DNA of 64,000 nt. Source: Hydractinia symbiolongicarpus (lineage: Eukaryota; Cnidaria; Hydrozoa; Anthoathecata; Hydractiniidae). Position numbers and translations under genes: made by a program. The stretch covers positions 4,466,001-4,530,000 of the forward strand of contig NC_079880.1 in the NCBI RefSeq assembly GCF_029227915.1. Direction: 5' to 3'. Shown piece by piece: positions 1-11,547 of this stretch (positions are counted from its first letter, which is position 1; each line of letters starts with the position of its first letter). Under the pieces are notes generated by a model, which had not been told where the DNA came from, searched no databases, and saw only the letters and a list, made by a program, of their open reading frames with translations.

Positions 1-2
1 TT

Positions 3-1219
3 GATGAGACGCTGAATAAAAGAAGTTTAAACGCCGGCAAACGAAAACCCGCGATTTCCCGTAAATCCTGGACTCAGCCCGTATAGTCAAAAGTATACAA
101 AGAAAGTACCCAGGGAGTAAACTCATTTCCCAAACGATTTTTTAAATTATTATTTCACCACTAAAACGCATGAGACTTGTAGTTCTCAAGAATGTTTTCA
201 TTTTTGATGAGACGCTGAATAAAAGAAGTTTAAACGCCGGCAAACGAAAACCCGCGATTTCCCGTAAATCCTGGACTCAGCCCGTATAGTCAAAAGTATA
301 CAAAGAAAGTACCCAGGGAGTAAACTCATTTCCCAAACGATTTTTTAAATTATTATTTCACCACTAAAACGCATGAGACTTGTAGTTCTCAAGAATGTTT
401 TCATTTTTGATGAGACGCTGAATAAAAGCAGTATAATCGCTGGCAAACGAAAACCGGCGATTTCCCGTAAATCCCGGGCTTGGCACGTATAGTCGAATGT
501 ATACAAAGAAAGTACCCTGTGAGTAAACTCATTTCCAGAACGATTTTTTAAATTATTTTTTCACCACTAAAACGCGTAAGACTTGTAGTTTTCAAAAATG
601 ATTTCATTTTTGATGAGACGCTGAATAAAAGAAGTTTAATCGCCGGCAAACGAAAACCTGCGATTTCCCTAAATCCCGGACTCGGCCCGTATAGTCAAAA
701 GTATACAAAGAAAGTACCCAGGGAGTAAACTCATTTCCAGAACGATTTTTTAAATTATTTTTTCACCACTAAAACGCATAAGACTTGTAGTTTTTAAAAA
801 TGTTTTCATTTTTGATGAGACGCTGAATAAAAGAAGTTTAATCGCCGGCAAACGAAAACCCGCGATTTCCCGTAAATCCCGGGCTTGGCCCGTATAGTCA
901 AAAGTATACAAAGAAAGTACCCAGGGAGTAAACTCATTTCCCGAACGATTTTTTATATTATTTTTTTACCACTAAAACGCATGAGACTTGTAGTTTTCAA
1001 AAATGTTTTCATTATTGATGAGACGCTGAATAAAAGAAGTTTAATCGCCGGCAAACGAAAACCCGCGATTTCCCGTAAATCCCGGGCTTGGCCCGTATAG
1101 TCAAAAGTATACAAAGAAAGTAACCAGGGAGTAAACTCATTTCCCGAACGATTTTTTAAATTACTTTTTCACCACTAAAACGCATGAGACTTGTAGTTCT
1201 CAAGAATGTTTTCATTTTT
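3..1219 (+). repeat. Domain 1, leading block of 6 monomers (A-A-C-D-E-F)
   Basis: The window opens inside the array. Two adjacent A-type monomers (TTTAAACGCC, CCTGGACTCAGCCC, TTCTCAAGAATG) are almost identical. They are followed by a C type (CAGTATAATCGCTGG, GGCACG, CGAATG, CCCTGTGAG), a D type (ACCTGCG with TTTCCCTAAATCC), an E type (TTTTTATATTATTTTTTT) and an F type (AAATTACTTTTTC). Elsewhere in the domain A occurs singly, so the A-A pair is probably a one-monomer duplication or the end of a longer A run lying outside the window. Confidence 0.85.
880..892 (+). other. Short GC-rich inverted repeat, 5-bp stem and 3-nt loop (one example)
   Basis: CGGGC-TTG-GCCCG is a perfect 5-bp inverted repeat seen in all monomers with the common CCCGGGCTTGGCCCG state. 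It is lost in monomers with GGACTCGGCCCG and weakened in those with GGCTTGGCACG. It is short, and could be a by-product of GC-rich composition. Confidence 0.45.
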
Positions 1220-1245
1220 GATGAGACGCTGAATAAAAGCATTAT

Positions 1246-1273
1246 AATCGCCGGCAAACGAAAACCGGCGATT
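1246..1273 (+). other. Perfect 9-bp inverted repeat (G-type hairpin 1)
   Basis: AATCGCCGG and CCGGCGATT flank a 10-nt spacer (CAAACGAAAA). Most monomers have CCCGCGATT or CCTGCGATT in the right arm, which breaks one pair. This G-type copy pairs fully. Confidence 0.75.
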
Positions 1274-2232
1274 TCCGTAAATCCCGGGCTTGGCACGTAT
1301 AGTTGAATGTATACAAAGAAAGTACCCTGTGAGTAAACTCATTTCCAGAACGATTTTTTAAATTATTTTTTCACCACTAAAACGCATAAGACTTGCAATT
1401 TTTAAAAATGTTTTCATTTTTGATGAGACGCTGAATAAAAGAAGTTTAAACGCCGGCAAACGAAAACCCGCGATTTCCCGTAAATCCTGGACTCAGCCCG
1501 TATAGTCAAAAGTATACAAAGAAAGTACCCAGGGAGTAAACTCATTTCCCAAACGATTTTTTAAATTATTATTTCACCACTAAAACGCATGAGACTTGTA
1601 GTTCTCAAGAATGTTTTCATTTTTGATGAGACGCTGAATAAAAGCAGTATAATCGCTGGCAAACGAAAACCGGCGATTTCCCGTAAATCCCGGGCTTGGC
1701 ACGTATAGTCGAATGTATACAAAGAAAGTACCCTGTGAGTAAACTCATTTCCAGAACGATTTTTTAAATTATTTTTTCACCACTAAAACGCGTAAGACTT
1801 GTAGTTTTTAAAAATGTTTTCATTTTTGATGAGACGCTGAATAAAAGAAGTTTAATCGCCGGCAAACGAAAACCCGCGATTTCCCGTAAATCCCGGCTTG
1901 GCCCGTATAGTCAAAAGTATACAAAGAAAGTACCCAGGGAGTAAACTCATTTCCCGAACGATTTTTTAAATTATTTTTTCACCACTAAAACGCATGAGAC
2001 TTGTAGTTTTCAAATATGTTCTCATTTTTGAAGAGACGCTGAAAAAAAAGCAGTTTAATCGCCGGCAAACCAAAACCTGCGATATCCCTAAATCCCGGAC
2101 TCGGCCCGTATAGTCAAAAGTATACAAAGAAAGTACCCAGGGAGTAAACTCATTTCCAGAACGATTTTTTAAATTATTTTTTCACCACTAAAACGCATAA
2201 GACTTGTAGTTTTTAAAAATGTTTTCATTTTT

Positions 2233-2435
2233 GATGAGACGCTGAATAAAAGAAGTTTAATCGCCGGCAAACGAAAACCCGCGATTTCCCGTAAATCCCG
2301 GGCTTGGCCCGTATAGTCAAAAGTATACAAAGAAAGTACCCAGGGAGTAAACTCATTTCCCGAACGATTTTTTAAATTATTTTTTCACCACTAAAACGCA
2401 TGAGACTTGTAGTTTTCAAAAATGTTTTCATTTTT
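2233..2435 (+). repeat. Reference monomer (consensus-like, exactly 203 bp)
   Basis: This copy carries the commonest state at nearly every variable site: GAAG after the first A-run, CGCCGGC, ACCCGCG, the CCCGGGCTTGGCCCG segment, CAAAAG, CCCAGGG, CCCGAACG, CGCATGAG and TTTTCAAAAATG. By hand count it has 41 C, 36 G and 12 CpG, so CpG is not depleted (about 7 expected from base composition). It makes a convenient yardstick for the variants named in the other entries. The phase of the monomer start is arbitrary because the array is continuous. Confidence 0.9.
2365..2388 (+). other. A/T-rich block with paired T-runs (one example)
   Basis: Two T6 runs flank AAATTA, with starts 12 bp apart, between CGA and CACC. 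Every monomer has this block, and it is the main site of length change. Variants include ATATTATTTTTTT (E-type), AAATTACTTTTTC, AAATATTTTTTC, AAATTTTTTTTTC and AATTCATTTTTTC. T/A tracts spaced near the helical repeat can curve DNA and position nucleosomes; that role is inferred here, not shown. Confidence 0.6.
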
Positions 2436-4660
2436 GATGAGACGCTGAATAAAAGAAGTTTAATCGCCGGCAAACGAAAACCCGCGATTTCCCGTAAATC
2501 CCGGGCTTGGCCCGTATAGTCAAAAGTATACAAAGAAAGTACTCAGGGAGTAAACCCATTTCCCGAACGATTTTTTAAATTATTTTTTCACCATTAAAAC
2601 GCATGAGACTTGTAGTTTTCAAAAATGATTTCATTTTTGATGAGACGCTGAATAAAAGAAGTTTAATCGCCGGAAAACGAAAACCTGCGATTTCCCTAAA
2701 TCCCGGACTCGGCCCGTATAGTCAAAAGTATACAAAGAAAGTACCCAGGGAGTAAACTCATTTCCAGAACGATTTTTTAAATTATTTTTTCACCACTAAA
2801 ACGCATAAGACTTGTAGTTTTTAAAAATGTTTTCATTTTTGATGAGACGCTGAATAAAAGAAGTTTAATCGCCGGCAAACAAAAACCCGCGATTTCCCGT
2901 AAACCCTGGGCTTGGCCCGTATAGTCAAAAGTATACAAAGAAAGTACCCAGGGAGTAAACTCATTTCCCGAACGATTTTTTATATTATTTTTTTACCACT
3001 AAACGCATGAGACTTGTAGTTTTCAAAAATATTTTCATATTTGATGGGTCGCTGAATAAAAGAAGTTTAATCGCCGGCAAACGAAAATCCGCGATTTCCC
3101 GTAAATCCCGGACTCGGCCCGTATAGTCAAAAGTATACAAAGAAAGTACCCAGGGAGTAAACTCATTTCCCGAACGATTTTTTAAATATTTTTTCACCAC
3201 TAAAACGCATGAGACTTTTAGTTTTTAAAAATGTTTTCATTTTTGATGAGACGCTGAATAAAAGAAGTTTAATGGCCGGCAAACGAAAACCCGCGATTTC
3301 CCGTAAATCCCGTCTTGGCCCGTATAGTCAAAAGTATACAAAGAAAGTACCCAGGGAGTAAACTCATTTTCCGAACGATTTTTTAAATTATTTTTTCACC
3401 ACTAAAACGCATGAGACTTGTAGTTTTCAAAAATGTTTTCATTTATGATGAGACGCTGAATAAAAGAAGTTTAATCGCCGGCAAACGAAAACCCGCGATT
3501 TCCCGTAAATCCCGGGCTTGGCACGTATAGTCGAATGCATACAAAGAAAGTACCCTGTGAGTAAACTCAATTCAAGAACGATTTTTTAAATTATTTTTTC
3601 ACCACTAAAGCCCATGAGACTTGTAGTTTTTAAAAATGTTTTCATTTTTGATGAGACGCTGAATAAAAGAAGTTTAATCGCCGGCAAACGAAAACCCGCG
3701 ATTTCCCGTAAATCCCGGCTTGGCCCGTATAGTCAAAAGTACACAAAGAAAGTACCCAGGGAGTAAACTCATTTCCCGACCGATTTTTTAAATTATTTTT
3801 TCACCATTAAAACGCATGAGACTTGTAGTTTTCAAAAATGATTTCATTTTTGATGAGACGCTGAATAAAAGAAGTTTAATCGCCGGAAAACGAAAACCTG
3901 CGATTTCCCTAAATCCCGGACTCGGCCCGTATAGTCAAAAGTATACAAAGAAAGTACCCAGGGAGTAAACTCATTTCCAGAACGATTTTTTAAATTATTT
4001 TTTCACCACTAAAACGCATAAGACTTGTAGTTTTTAAAAATGTTTTCATTTTTGATGAGACGCTGAATAAAAGAAGTTTAATCGCCGGCAAACGAAAACC
4101 CGCGATTTCCCGTAAATCCCGGGCTTGGCCCGTATAGTCAAAAGTATACAAAGAAAGTACCCAGGGAGTAAACTCATTTCCCGAACGATTTTTTATATTA
4201 TTTTTTTACCACTAAACGCATGAGACTTGTAGTTTTCAAAAATATTTTCATATTTGATGGGTCGCTGAATAAAAGAAGTTTAATCGCCGGCAAACGAAAA
4301 TCCGCGATTTCCCGTAAATCCCGGACTCGGCCCGTATAGTCAAAAGTATACAAAGAAAGTACCCAGGGAGTAAACTCATTTCCCGAACGATTTTTTAAAT
4401 ATTTTTTCACCACTAAAACGCATGAGACTTGTAGCTTTCAAAAATGTTTTCATTATTGATGAGACGCTGAATAAAAGAAGTTTAATCGCCGGCAAACGAA
4501 AACCCGCGATTTCCCGTAAATCCCGGGCTTGGCCCGTATAGTCAAAAGTATACAAAGAAAGTACCCAGGGAGTAAACTCATTTCCCGAACGATTTTTTAA
4601 ATTACTTTTTCACCACTAAAACGCATGAGACTTGTAGTTCTCAAGAATGTTTTCATTTTT

Positions 4661-6079
4661 GATGAGACGCTGAATAAAAGCATTATAATCGCCGGCAAAC
4701 GAAAACCGGCGATTTCCGTAAATCCCGGGCTTGGCACGTATAGTTGAATGTATACAAAGAAAGTACCCTGTGAGTAAACTCATTTCCAGAACGATTTTTT
4801 AAATTATTTTTTCACCACTAAAACGCATAAGACTTGCAATTTTTAAAAATGTTTTCATTTTTGATGAGACGCTGAATAAAAGAAGTTTAAACGCCGGCAA
4901 ACGAAAACCCGCGATTTCCCGTAAATCCTGGACTCAGCCCGTATAGTCAAAAGTATACAAAGAAAGTACCCAGGGAGTAAACTCATTTCCCAAACGATTT
5001 TTTAAATTATTATTTCACCACTAAAACGCATGAGACTTGTAGTTCTCAAGAATGTTTTCATTTTTGATGAGACGCTGAATAAAAGCAGTATAATCGCTGG
5101 CAAACGAAAACCGGCGATTTCCCGTAAATCCCGGGCTTGGCACGTATAGTCGAATGTATACAAAGAAAGTACCCTGTGAGTAAATTCATTTCCAGAACGA
5201 TTTTTTAAATTATTTTTTCACCACTAAAACGCGTAAGACTTGTAGTTTTTAAAAATGTTTTCATTTTTGATGAGACGCTGAATAAAAGAAGTTTAATCGC
5301 CGGCAAACGAAAACCCGCGATTTCCCGTAAATCCCGGCTTGGCCCGTATAGTCAAAAGTATACAAAGAAAGTACCCAGGGAGTAAACTCATTTCCCGAAC
5401 GATTTTTTAAATTATTTTTTCACCACTAAAACGCATGAGACTTGTAGTTTTCAAATATGTTCTCATTTTTGAAGAGACGCTGAAAAAAAAGCAGTTTAAT
5501 CGCCGGCAAACCAAAACCTGCGATATCCCTAAATCCCGGACTCGGCCCGTATAGTCAAAAGTATACAAAGAAAGTACCCAGGGAGTAAACTCATTTCCAG
5601 AACGATTTTTTAAATTATTTTTTCACCACTAAAACGCATAAGACTTGCAGTTTTTAAAAATGTTTTCATTTTTGATGAGACGCTGAATAAAAGAAGTTTA
5701 ATCGCCGGCAAACGAAAACCCGCGATTTCCCGTAAAACCCGGGCTTGGCCTGTATAGTGAAAAGTATACAAAGAAAGTACCCAGGGAGTAAACTCATTTC
5801 CCGAACGATTTTTTAAATTATTTTTTCACCACTAAAACGCATGAGACTTGTAGTTTTCAAAAATGTTTTCATTTTTGATGAGACGCTGAATAAAAGAAGT
5901 TTAATCGCCGGCAAACGAAAACCCGCGATTTCCCGTAAATCCCGGGCTTGGCCCGTATAGTCAAAAGTATACAAAGAAAGTACCCAGGGAGTAAACTCAT
6001 TTCCCCAACGATTTTTTAAATTACTTTTTCACCACTAAAACGCATGAGACTTGTAGTTCTCAAGAATGTTTTCATTTTT
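4661..6079 (+). repeat. Domain 1 HOR copy 2, 7 monomers (1,419 bp)
   Basis: Order G-A-C-H-I-J-J'. It lacks the K-D-E-L section of copy 1. The final monomer is a J/F chimera (CCCCAACG and AAATTACTTT), which places the exchange point that shortened the unit inside that monomer. Confidence 0.85.
4687..4714 (+). other. Perfect 9-bp inverted repeat (G-type hairpin 2)
   Basis: Same arms and spacer as the copy at 1,246, in the first monomer of HOR copy 2. Confidence 0.75.
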
Positions 6080-7700
6080 GATGAGACGCTGAATAAAAGC
6101 ATTATAATCGCCGGCAAACGAAAACCGGCGATTTCCGTAAATCCCGGGCTTGGCACGTATAGTTGAATGTATACAAAGAAAGTACCCTGTGAGTAAACTC
6201 ATTTCCAGAACGATTTTTTAAATTATTTTTTCACAACTAAAACGCATAAGACTTGCAATTTTTAAAAATGTTTTCATTTTTGATGAGACGCTGAATAAAA
6301 GAAGTTTAAACGCCGGCAAACGAAAACCCGCGATTTCCCGTAAATCCTGGACTCAGCCCGTATAGTCAAAAGTATACAAAGAAAGTACCCAGGGAGTAAA
6401 CTCATTTCCCAAACGATTTTTTAAATTATTATTTCACCACTAAAACGCATGAGACTTGTAGTGCTCGAGAATGTTTTCATTTTTGATGAGACGCTGAATA
6501 AAAGCAGTATAATCGCTGGCAAACGAAAACCGGCGATTTCCCGTAAATCCCGGGCTTGGCACGTATAGTCGAATGTATACAAAGAAAGTACCCTGTGAGT
6601 AAACTCATTTCCAGAACGATTTTTTAAATTATTTTTTCACCACTAAAACGCGTAAGACTTGTAGTTTTTAAAAATGTTTTCATTTTTGATGAGACGCTGA
6701 ATAAAAGAAGTTTAATCGCCGGCAAACGAAAACCCGCGATTTCCCGTAAATCCCGGCTTGGCCCGTATAGTCAAAAGTATACAAAGAAAGTACCCAGGGA
6801 GTAAACTCATTTCCCGAACGATTTTTTAAATTATTTTTTCACCACTAAAACGCATGAGACTTGTAGTTTTCAAATATGTTCTCATTTTTGAAGAGACGCT
6901 GAAAAAAAAGCAGTTTAATCGCCGGCAAACCAAAACCTGCGATATCCCTAAATCCCGGACTCGGCCCGTATAGTCAAAAGTATACAAAGAAAGTACCCAG
7001 GGAGTAAACTCATTTCCCGAACGATTTTTTAAATTATTTTTTCACCACTAAAACGCATGAGACTTGTAGTTTTCAAAAATGTTTTCATTTTTGATGAGAC
7101 GCTGAATAAAAGAAGTTTAATCGCCGGCAAACGAAAACCCGCGATTTCCCGTAAATCCCGGGCTTGGCCCGTATAGTCAAAAGTATACAAAGAAAGTACT
7201 CAGGGAGTAAACCCATTTCCCGAACGATTTTTTAAATTATTTTTTCACCATTAAAACGCATGAGACTTGTAGTTTTCAAAAATGATTTCATTTTTGATGA
7301 GACGCTGAATAAAAGAAGTTTAATCGCCGGAAAACGAAAACCTGCGATTTCCCTAAATCCCGGACTCGGCCCGTATAGTCAAAAGTATACAAAGAAATTA
7401 CCCAGGGAGTAAACTCATTTCCAGAACGATTTTTTAAATTATTTTTTCACCACTAAAACGCATAAGACTTGTAGTTTTTAAAAATGTTTTCATTTTTGAT
7501 AAGACGCTGAATAAAAGAAGTTTAATCGCCGGCAAACGAAAACCCGCGATTTCCCGTAAATCCCGGGCTTGGCCCGTATAGTCAAAAGTATACAAAGAAA
7601 GTACCCAGGGAGTAAACTCATTTCCCGAACGATTTTTTAAATTACTTTTTCACCACTAAAACGCATGAGACTTGTAGTTCTCAAGAATGTTTTCATTTTT
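6080..7700 (+). repeat. Domain 1 HOR copy 3, 8 monomers (1,621 bp)
   Basis: Order G-A-C-H-I-K-D-F. The I monomer ends with J-type sequence (CCCGAACG, CGCATGAG), so it is an I/J recombinant and one monomer has been lost. The F monomer has the private change GATAAGACG near 7,498. The A monomer reads GTGCTCGAGAATG, another private change. Confidence 0.85.
6106..6133 (+). other. Perfect 9-bp inverted repeat (G-type hairpin 3)
   Basis: Same arms and spacer, in the first monomer of HOR copy 3. Confidence 0.75.
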
Positions 7701-8916
7701 GATGAGACGCTGAATAAAAGCATTATAATCGCCGGCAAACGAAAACCGGCGATTTCCGTAAATCCCGGGCTTGGCACGTATAGTCGAATGTATACAAAGA
7801 AAGTACCCTGTGAGTAAACTCATTTCCAGAACGATTTTTTAAATTATTTTTTCACCACTACAACGCATAAGACTTGCAGTTTTTAAAAATGTTTTCATTT
7901 TTGATGAGACGCTGAATAAAAGAAGTTTAAACGCCGGCAAACGAAAACCCGCGATTTCCCGTAAATCCTGGACTCAGCCCGTATAGTCAAAAGTATACAA
8001 AGAAAGTACCCAGGGAGTAAACTCATTTCCCAAACGATTTTTTAAATTATTATTTCACCACTAAAACGCATGAGACTTGTAGTTCTCAAGAATGTTTTCA
8101 TTTTTGATGAGACGCTGAATAAAAGCAGTATAATCGCTTGCAAACGAAAACCGGCGATTTCCCGTAAATCCCGGGCTTGGCACGTATAGTCGAATGTATA
8201 CAAAGAAAGTACCCTGTGAGTAAACTCATTTCCAGAACGATTTTTTAAATTATTTTTTCACCACTAAAACGCGTAAGACTTGTAGTTTTTAAAAATGTTT
8301 TCATTTTTGATGAGACGCTGAATAAAAGAAGTTTAATCGCCGGCAAACGAAAAACCGCGATTTCCCGTAAATCCCGGCTTGGCCCGTATAGTCAAAAGTA
8401 TACAAAGAAAGTACCCAGGGAGTAAACTCATTTCCCGAACGATTTTTTAAATTATTTTTTCACCACTAAAACGCATGAGACTTGTAGTTTTCAAATATGT
8501 TCTCATTTTTGAAGAGACGCTGAAAAAAAAGCAGTTTAATCGCCGGCAAACCAAAACCTGCGATATCCCTAAATCCCGGACTCGGCCCGTATAGTCAAAA
8601 GTATACAAAGAAAGTACCCAGGGAGTAAACTCATTTCCAGAACGATTTTTTAAATTATTTTTTCACCACTAAAACGCATGAGACTTGTAGTTTTCAAAAA
8701 TGTTTTCATTATTGATGAGACGCTGAATAAAAGAAGTTTAATCGCCGGCAAACGAAAACCCGCGATTTCCCGTAAATCCCGGGCTTGGCCCGTATAGTCA
8801 AAAGTATACAAAGAAAGTACCCAGGGAGTAAACTCATTTCCCGAACGATTTTTTAAATTACTTTTTCACCACTAAAACGCATGAGACTTGTAGTTCTCAA
8901 GAATGTTTTCATTTTT
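7701..8916 (+). repeat. Domain 1 HOR copy 4, 6 monomers (1,216 bp)
   Basis: Order G-A-C-H-I-F, the shortest version seen. The I monomer switches to E-type tail sequence (CGCATGAG, TTTTCATTATTGATG) and leads straight into F, so J to L are missing. The G monomer has CACTACAACGC, shared only with the G monomer at 10,940. Confidence 0.85.
7727..7754 (+). other. Perfect 9-bp inverted repeat (G-type hairpin 4)
   Basis: Same arms and spacer, in the first monomer of HOR copy 4. Confidence 0.75.
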
Positions 8917-10939
8917 GATGAGACGCTGAATAAAAGCATTATAATCGCCGGCAAACGAAAACCGGCGATTTCCGTAAATCCCGGGCTTGGCACGTATAGT
9001 TGAATGTATACAAAGAAAGTACCCAGGGAGTAAACTCATTTCCAGAACGATTTTTTAAATTATTTTTTCACCACTAAAACGCATAAGATTTGCAATTTTT
9101 AAAAATGTTCATTTTTGATGAGACGCTGAATAAAAGAAGTTTAAACGCCGGCAAACGAAAACCTGCGATTTCCCGTAAATCCTGGACTCAGCCCGTATAG
9201 TCAAAAGTATACAAAGAAAGTACCCAGGAAGTAAACTGATTTCCCAAACGATTTTTTAAATTATTATTTCTTCACTAAAACGCATGAGACTTGTAGTTCT
9301 CAAGAATGTTTTCATTTTTGATGAGACGCTGAATAAAAGCAGTATAATCGCTGGCAATCGAAAACCGGCGATTTCCCGTAAATCCCGGGCTTGGCACGTA
9401 TAGTCGAATGTATACAAAGAAAGTACCCTGTGAGTAAACTCATTTCCAGAACGATTTTTTAAATTATTTTTTCACCACTAAAACGCGTAAGACTTGTAGT
9501 TTTTAAAAATGTTTTCATTTTTGATGAGACGCTGAATAAAAGAAGTTTAATCGCCGGCAAACGAAAACCCGCGATTTCCCGTAAATCCCGGCTTGGCCCG
9601 TATAGTCAAAAGTATACAAAGAAAGTACCCAGGGAGTAAACTCATTTCCCGAACGATTTTTTAAATTATTTTTTCACCACTAAAACGCATGAGACTTGTA
9701 GTTTTCAAATATGTTCTCATTTTTGAAGAGACGCTGAAAAAAAAGCAGTTTAATCGCCGGCAAACCAAAACCTGCGATATCCCTAAATCCCGGACTCGGC
9801 CCGTATAGTCAAAAGTATACAAAGAAAGTACCCAGGGAGTAAACTCATTTCCAGAACGATTTTTTAAATTATTTTTTCACCACTAAAACGCATAAGACTT
9901 GTAGTTTTTAAAAATGTTTTCATTTTTGATGAGACGCTGAATAAAAGAAGTTTAATCGCCGGCAAACGAAAACCCGCGATTTCCCGTAAATCCCGGGCTT
10001 GGCCCGTATAGTCAAAAGTATACAAAGAAAGTACCCAGGGAGTAAACTCATTTCCCGAACGATTTTTTAAATTATTTTTTCACCACTAAAACGCATGAGA
10101 CTTGTAGTTTTCAAAAATGTTTTCATTTTTGATGAGACGCTGAATAAAAGAAGTTTAATCGCCGGCAAACGAAAACCCGCGATTTCCCGTAAATCCCGGG
10201 CTTGGCCCGTATAGTCAAAAGTATACAAAGAAAGTACTCAGGGAGTAAACCCATTTCCCGAACGATTTTTTAAATTATTTTTTCACCATTAAAACGCATG
10301 AGACTTGTAGTTTTCAAAAATGATTTCATTTTTGATGAGACGCTGAATAAAAGAAGTTTAATCGCCGGAAAACGAAAACCTGCGATTTCCCTAAATCCCG
10401 GGCTTGGCCCGTATAGTCAAAAGTATACAAAGAAAGTACCCAGGGAGTAAACTCATTTCCCGAACGATTTTTTATATTATTTTTTTACCACTAAACGCAT
10501 GAGACTTGTAGTTTTCAAAAATATTTTCATATTTGATGGGTCGCTGAATAAAAGAAGTTTAATCGCCGGCAAACGAAAATCCGCGATTTCCCGTAAATCC
10601 CGGACTCGGCCCGTATAGTCAAAAGTATTCAAAGAAAGTACCCAGGGAGTAAACTCATTTCCCGAACGATTTTTTAAATATTTTTTCACCACTAAAACGC
10701 ATGAGACTTGTAGTTTTCAAAAATGTTTTCATTATTGATGAGACGCTGAATAAAAGAAGTTTAATCGCCGGCAAACGAAAACCCGCGATTTCCCGTAAAT
10801 CCCGGGCTTGGCCCGTATAGTCAAAAGTATACAAAGAAAGTACCCAGGGAGTAAACTCATTTCCCGAACGATTTTTTAAATTACTTTTTCACCACTAAAA
10901 CGCATGAGACTTGTAGTTCTCAAGAATGTTTTCATTTTT
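8917..10939 (+). repeat. Domain 1 HOR copy 5, 10 monomers (2,023 bp)
   Basis: Order G-A-C-H-I-J-K-D/E-L-F, the version closest to a full-length unit. D and E are fused into one monomer near 10,340-10,490: it has the D 5' half (GGAAAACG, ACCTGCG, TTTCCCTAAATCC) and the E 3' half (TATATTATTTTTTT). The A monomer near 9,120-9,290 carries several private changes (CAGGAAGTAAACTG, TTTCTTCACT). Confidence 0.85.
8943..8970 (+). other. Perfect 9-bp inverted repeat (G-type hairpin 5)
   Basis: Same arms and spacer, in the first monomer of HOR copy 5. Confidence 0.75.
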
Positions 10940-11547
10940 GATGAGACGCTGAATAAAAGCATTATAATCGCCGGCAAACGAAAACCGGCGATTTCCGTAA
11001 ATCCCGGGCTTGGCACGTATAGTCGAATGTATACAAAGAAAGTACCCTGTGAGTAAACTCATTTCCAGAACGAGTTTTTAAATTATTTTTTCACCACTAC
11101 AACGCATAAGACTTGCAGTTTTTAAAAATGTTTTCATTTTTGATGAGACGCTGAATAAAAGAAGTTTAAACGCCGGCAAACGAAAACCCGCGATTTCCCG
11201 TAAATCCTGGACTCAGCCCGTATAGTCAAAAGTAAACAAAGAAAGTACCCAGGGAGTAAACTCATTTCCCAAACGATTTTTTAAATTATTATTTCACCAC
11301 TAAAACGCATTAGACTTGTAGTTCTCAAGAATGTTTTCATTTTTGATGAGACGCTGAATAAAAGCAGTATAATCGCTGGCAAACGAAAACCGGCGATTTC
11401 CCGTAAATCCCGGGCTTGGCACGTATAGTCGAATGTATACAAAAAAAGTACCCTGTGAGTAAACTCATTTCCTGAACGATTTTTTAAATTATTTTTTCAC
11501 CACTAAAACGCGTAAGACTTGTAGTTTTTAAAAAGGTTTTCATTTTT
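10940..11547 (+). repeat. Domain 1 HOR copy 6, truncated G-A-C (608 bp)
   Basis: G, A and C monomers lead into an H monomer that already belongs to the duplicated 7-monomer unit of the next block. Private changes include CGAGTTTTTAAATT near 11,070 and AGTAAACAAAG near 11,233. Confidence 0.8.
10966..10993 (+). other. Perfect 9-bp inverted repeat (G-type hairpin 6)
   Basis: Same arms and spacer, in the first monomer of HOR copy 6. Confidence 0.75.

Larger units (their letters stand above)
1220..4660 (+). repeat. Domain 1 HOR copy 1, 17 monomers (3,441 bp)
   Basis: The unit begins with the G monomer (CATTATAATCGCCGG, with TTTCCGTAA lacking one C) and runs A-C-H-I-J-K-D-E-L, then three other types, then D-E-L-F. 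H has CCCGGCTTGGCC. I has GAAGAGACGCTGAAAAAAAAG and CAAACCAAAACC. K has ACTCAGGGAGTAAACCC. L has GATGGGTCGCTG. The D-E-L run occurs twice, 1,213 bp apart, so an internal six-monomer duplication lengthened this copy. The three extra monomers (GCCGTCTTGG-like, CAATTCAAGAACG, CCCGACCG) also occur near 20-24 kb and 30 kb, linking the domains. Confidence 0.85.

Noticed and set aside
480-505. Weak bacterial-type promoter or terminator reading of GTATAGT and the T-runs
   Set aside because: The motifs recur in every monomer, there is no gene to serve, and the array is eukaryotic in character.
885-1100. Plus-strand open frame of 71 codons across two monomers
   Set aside because: It depends on local indels of the repeat, occurs once, and has no coding features.
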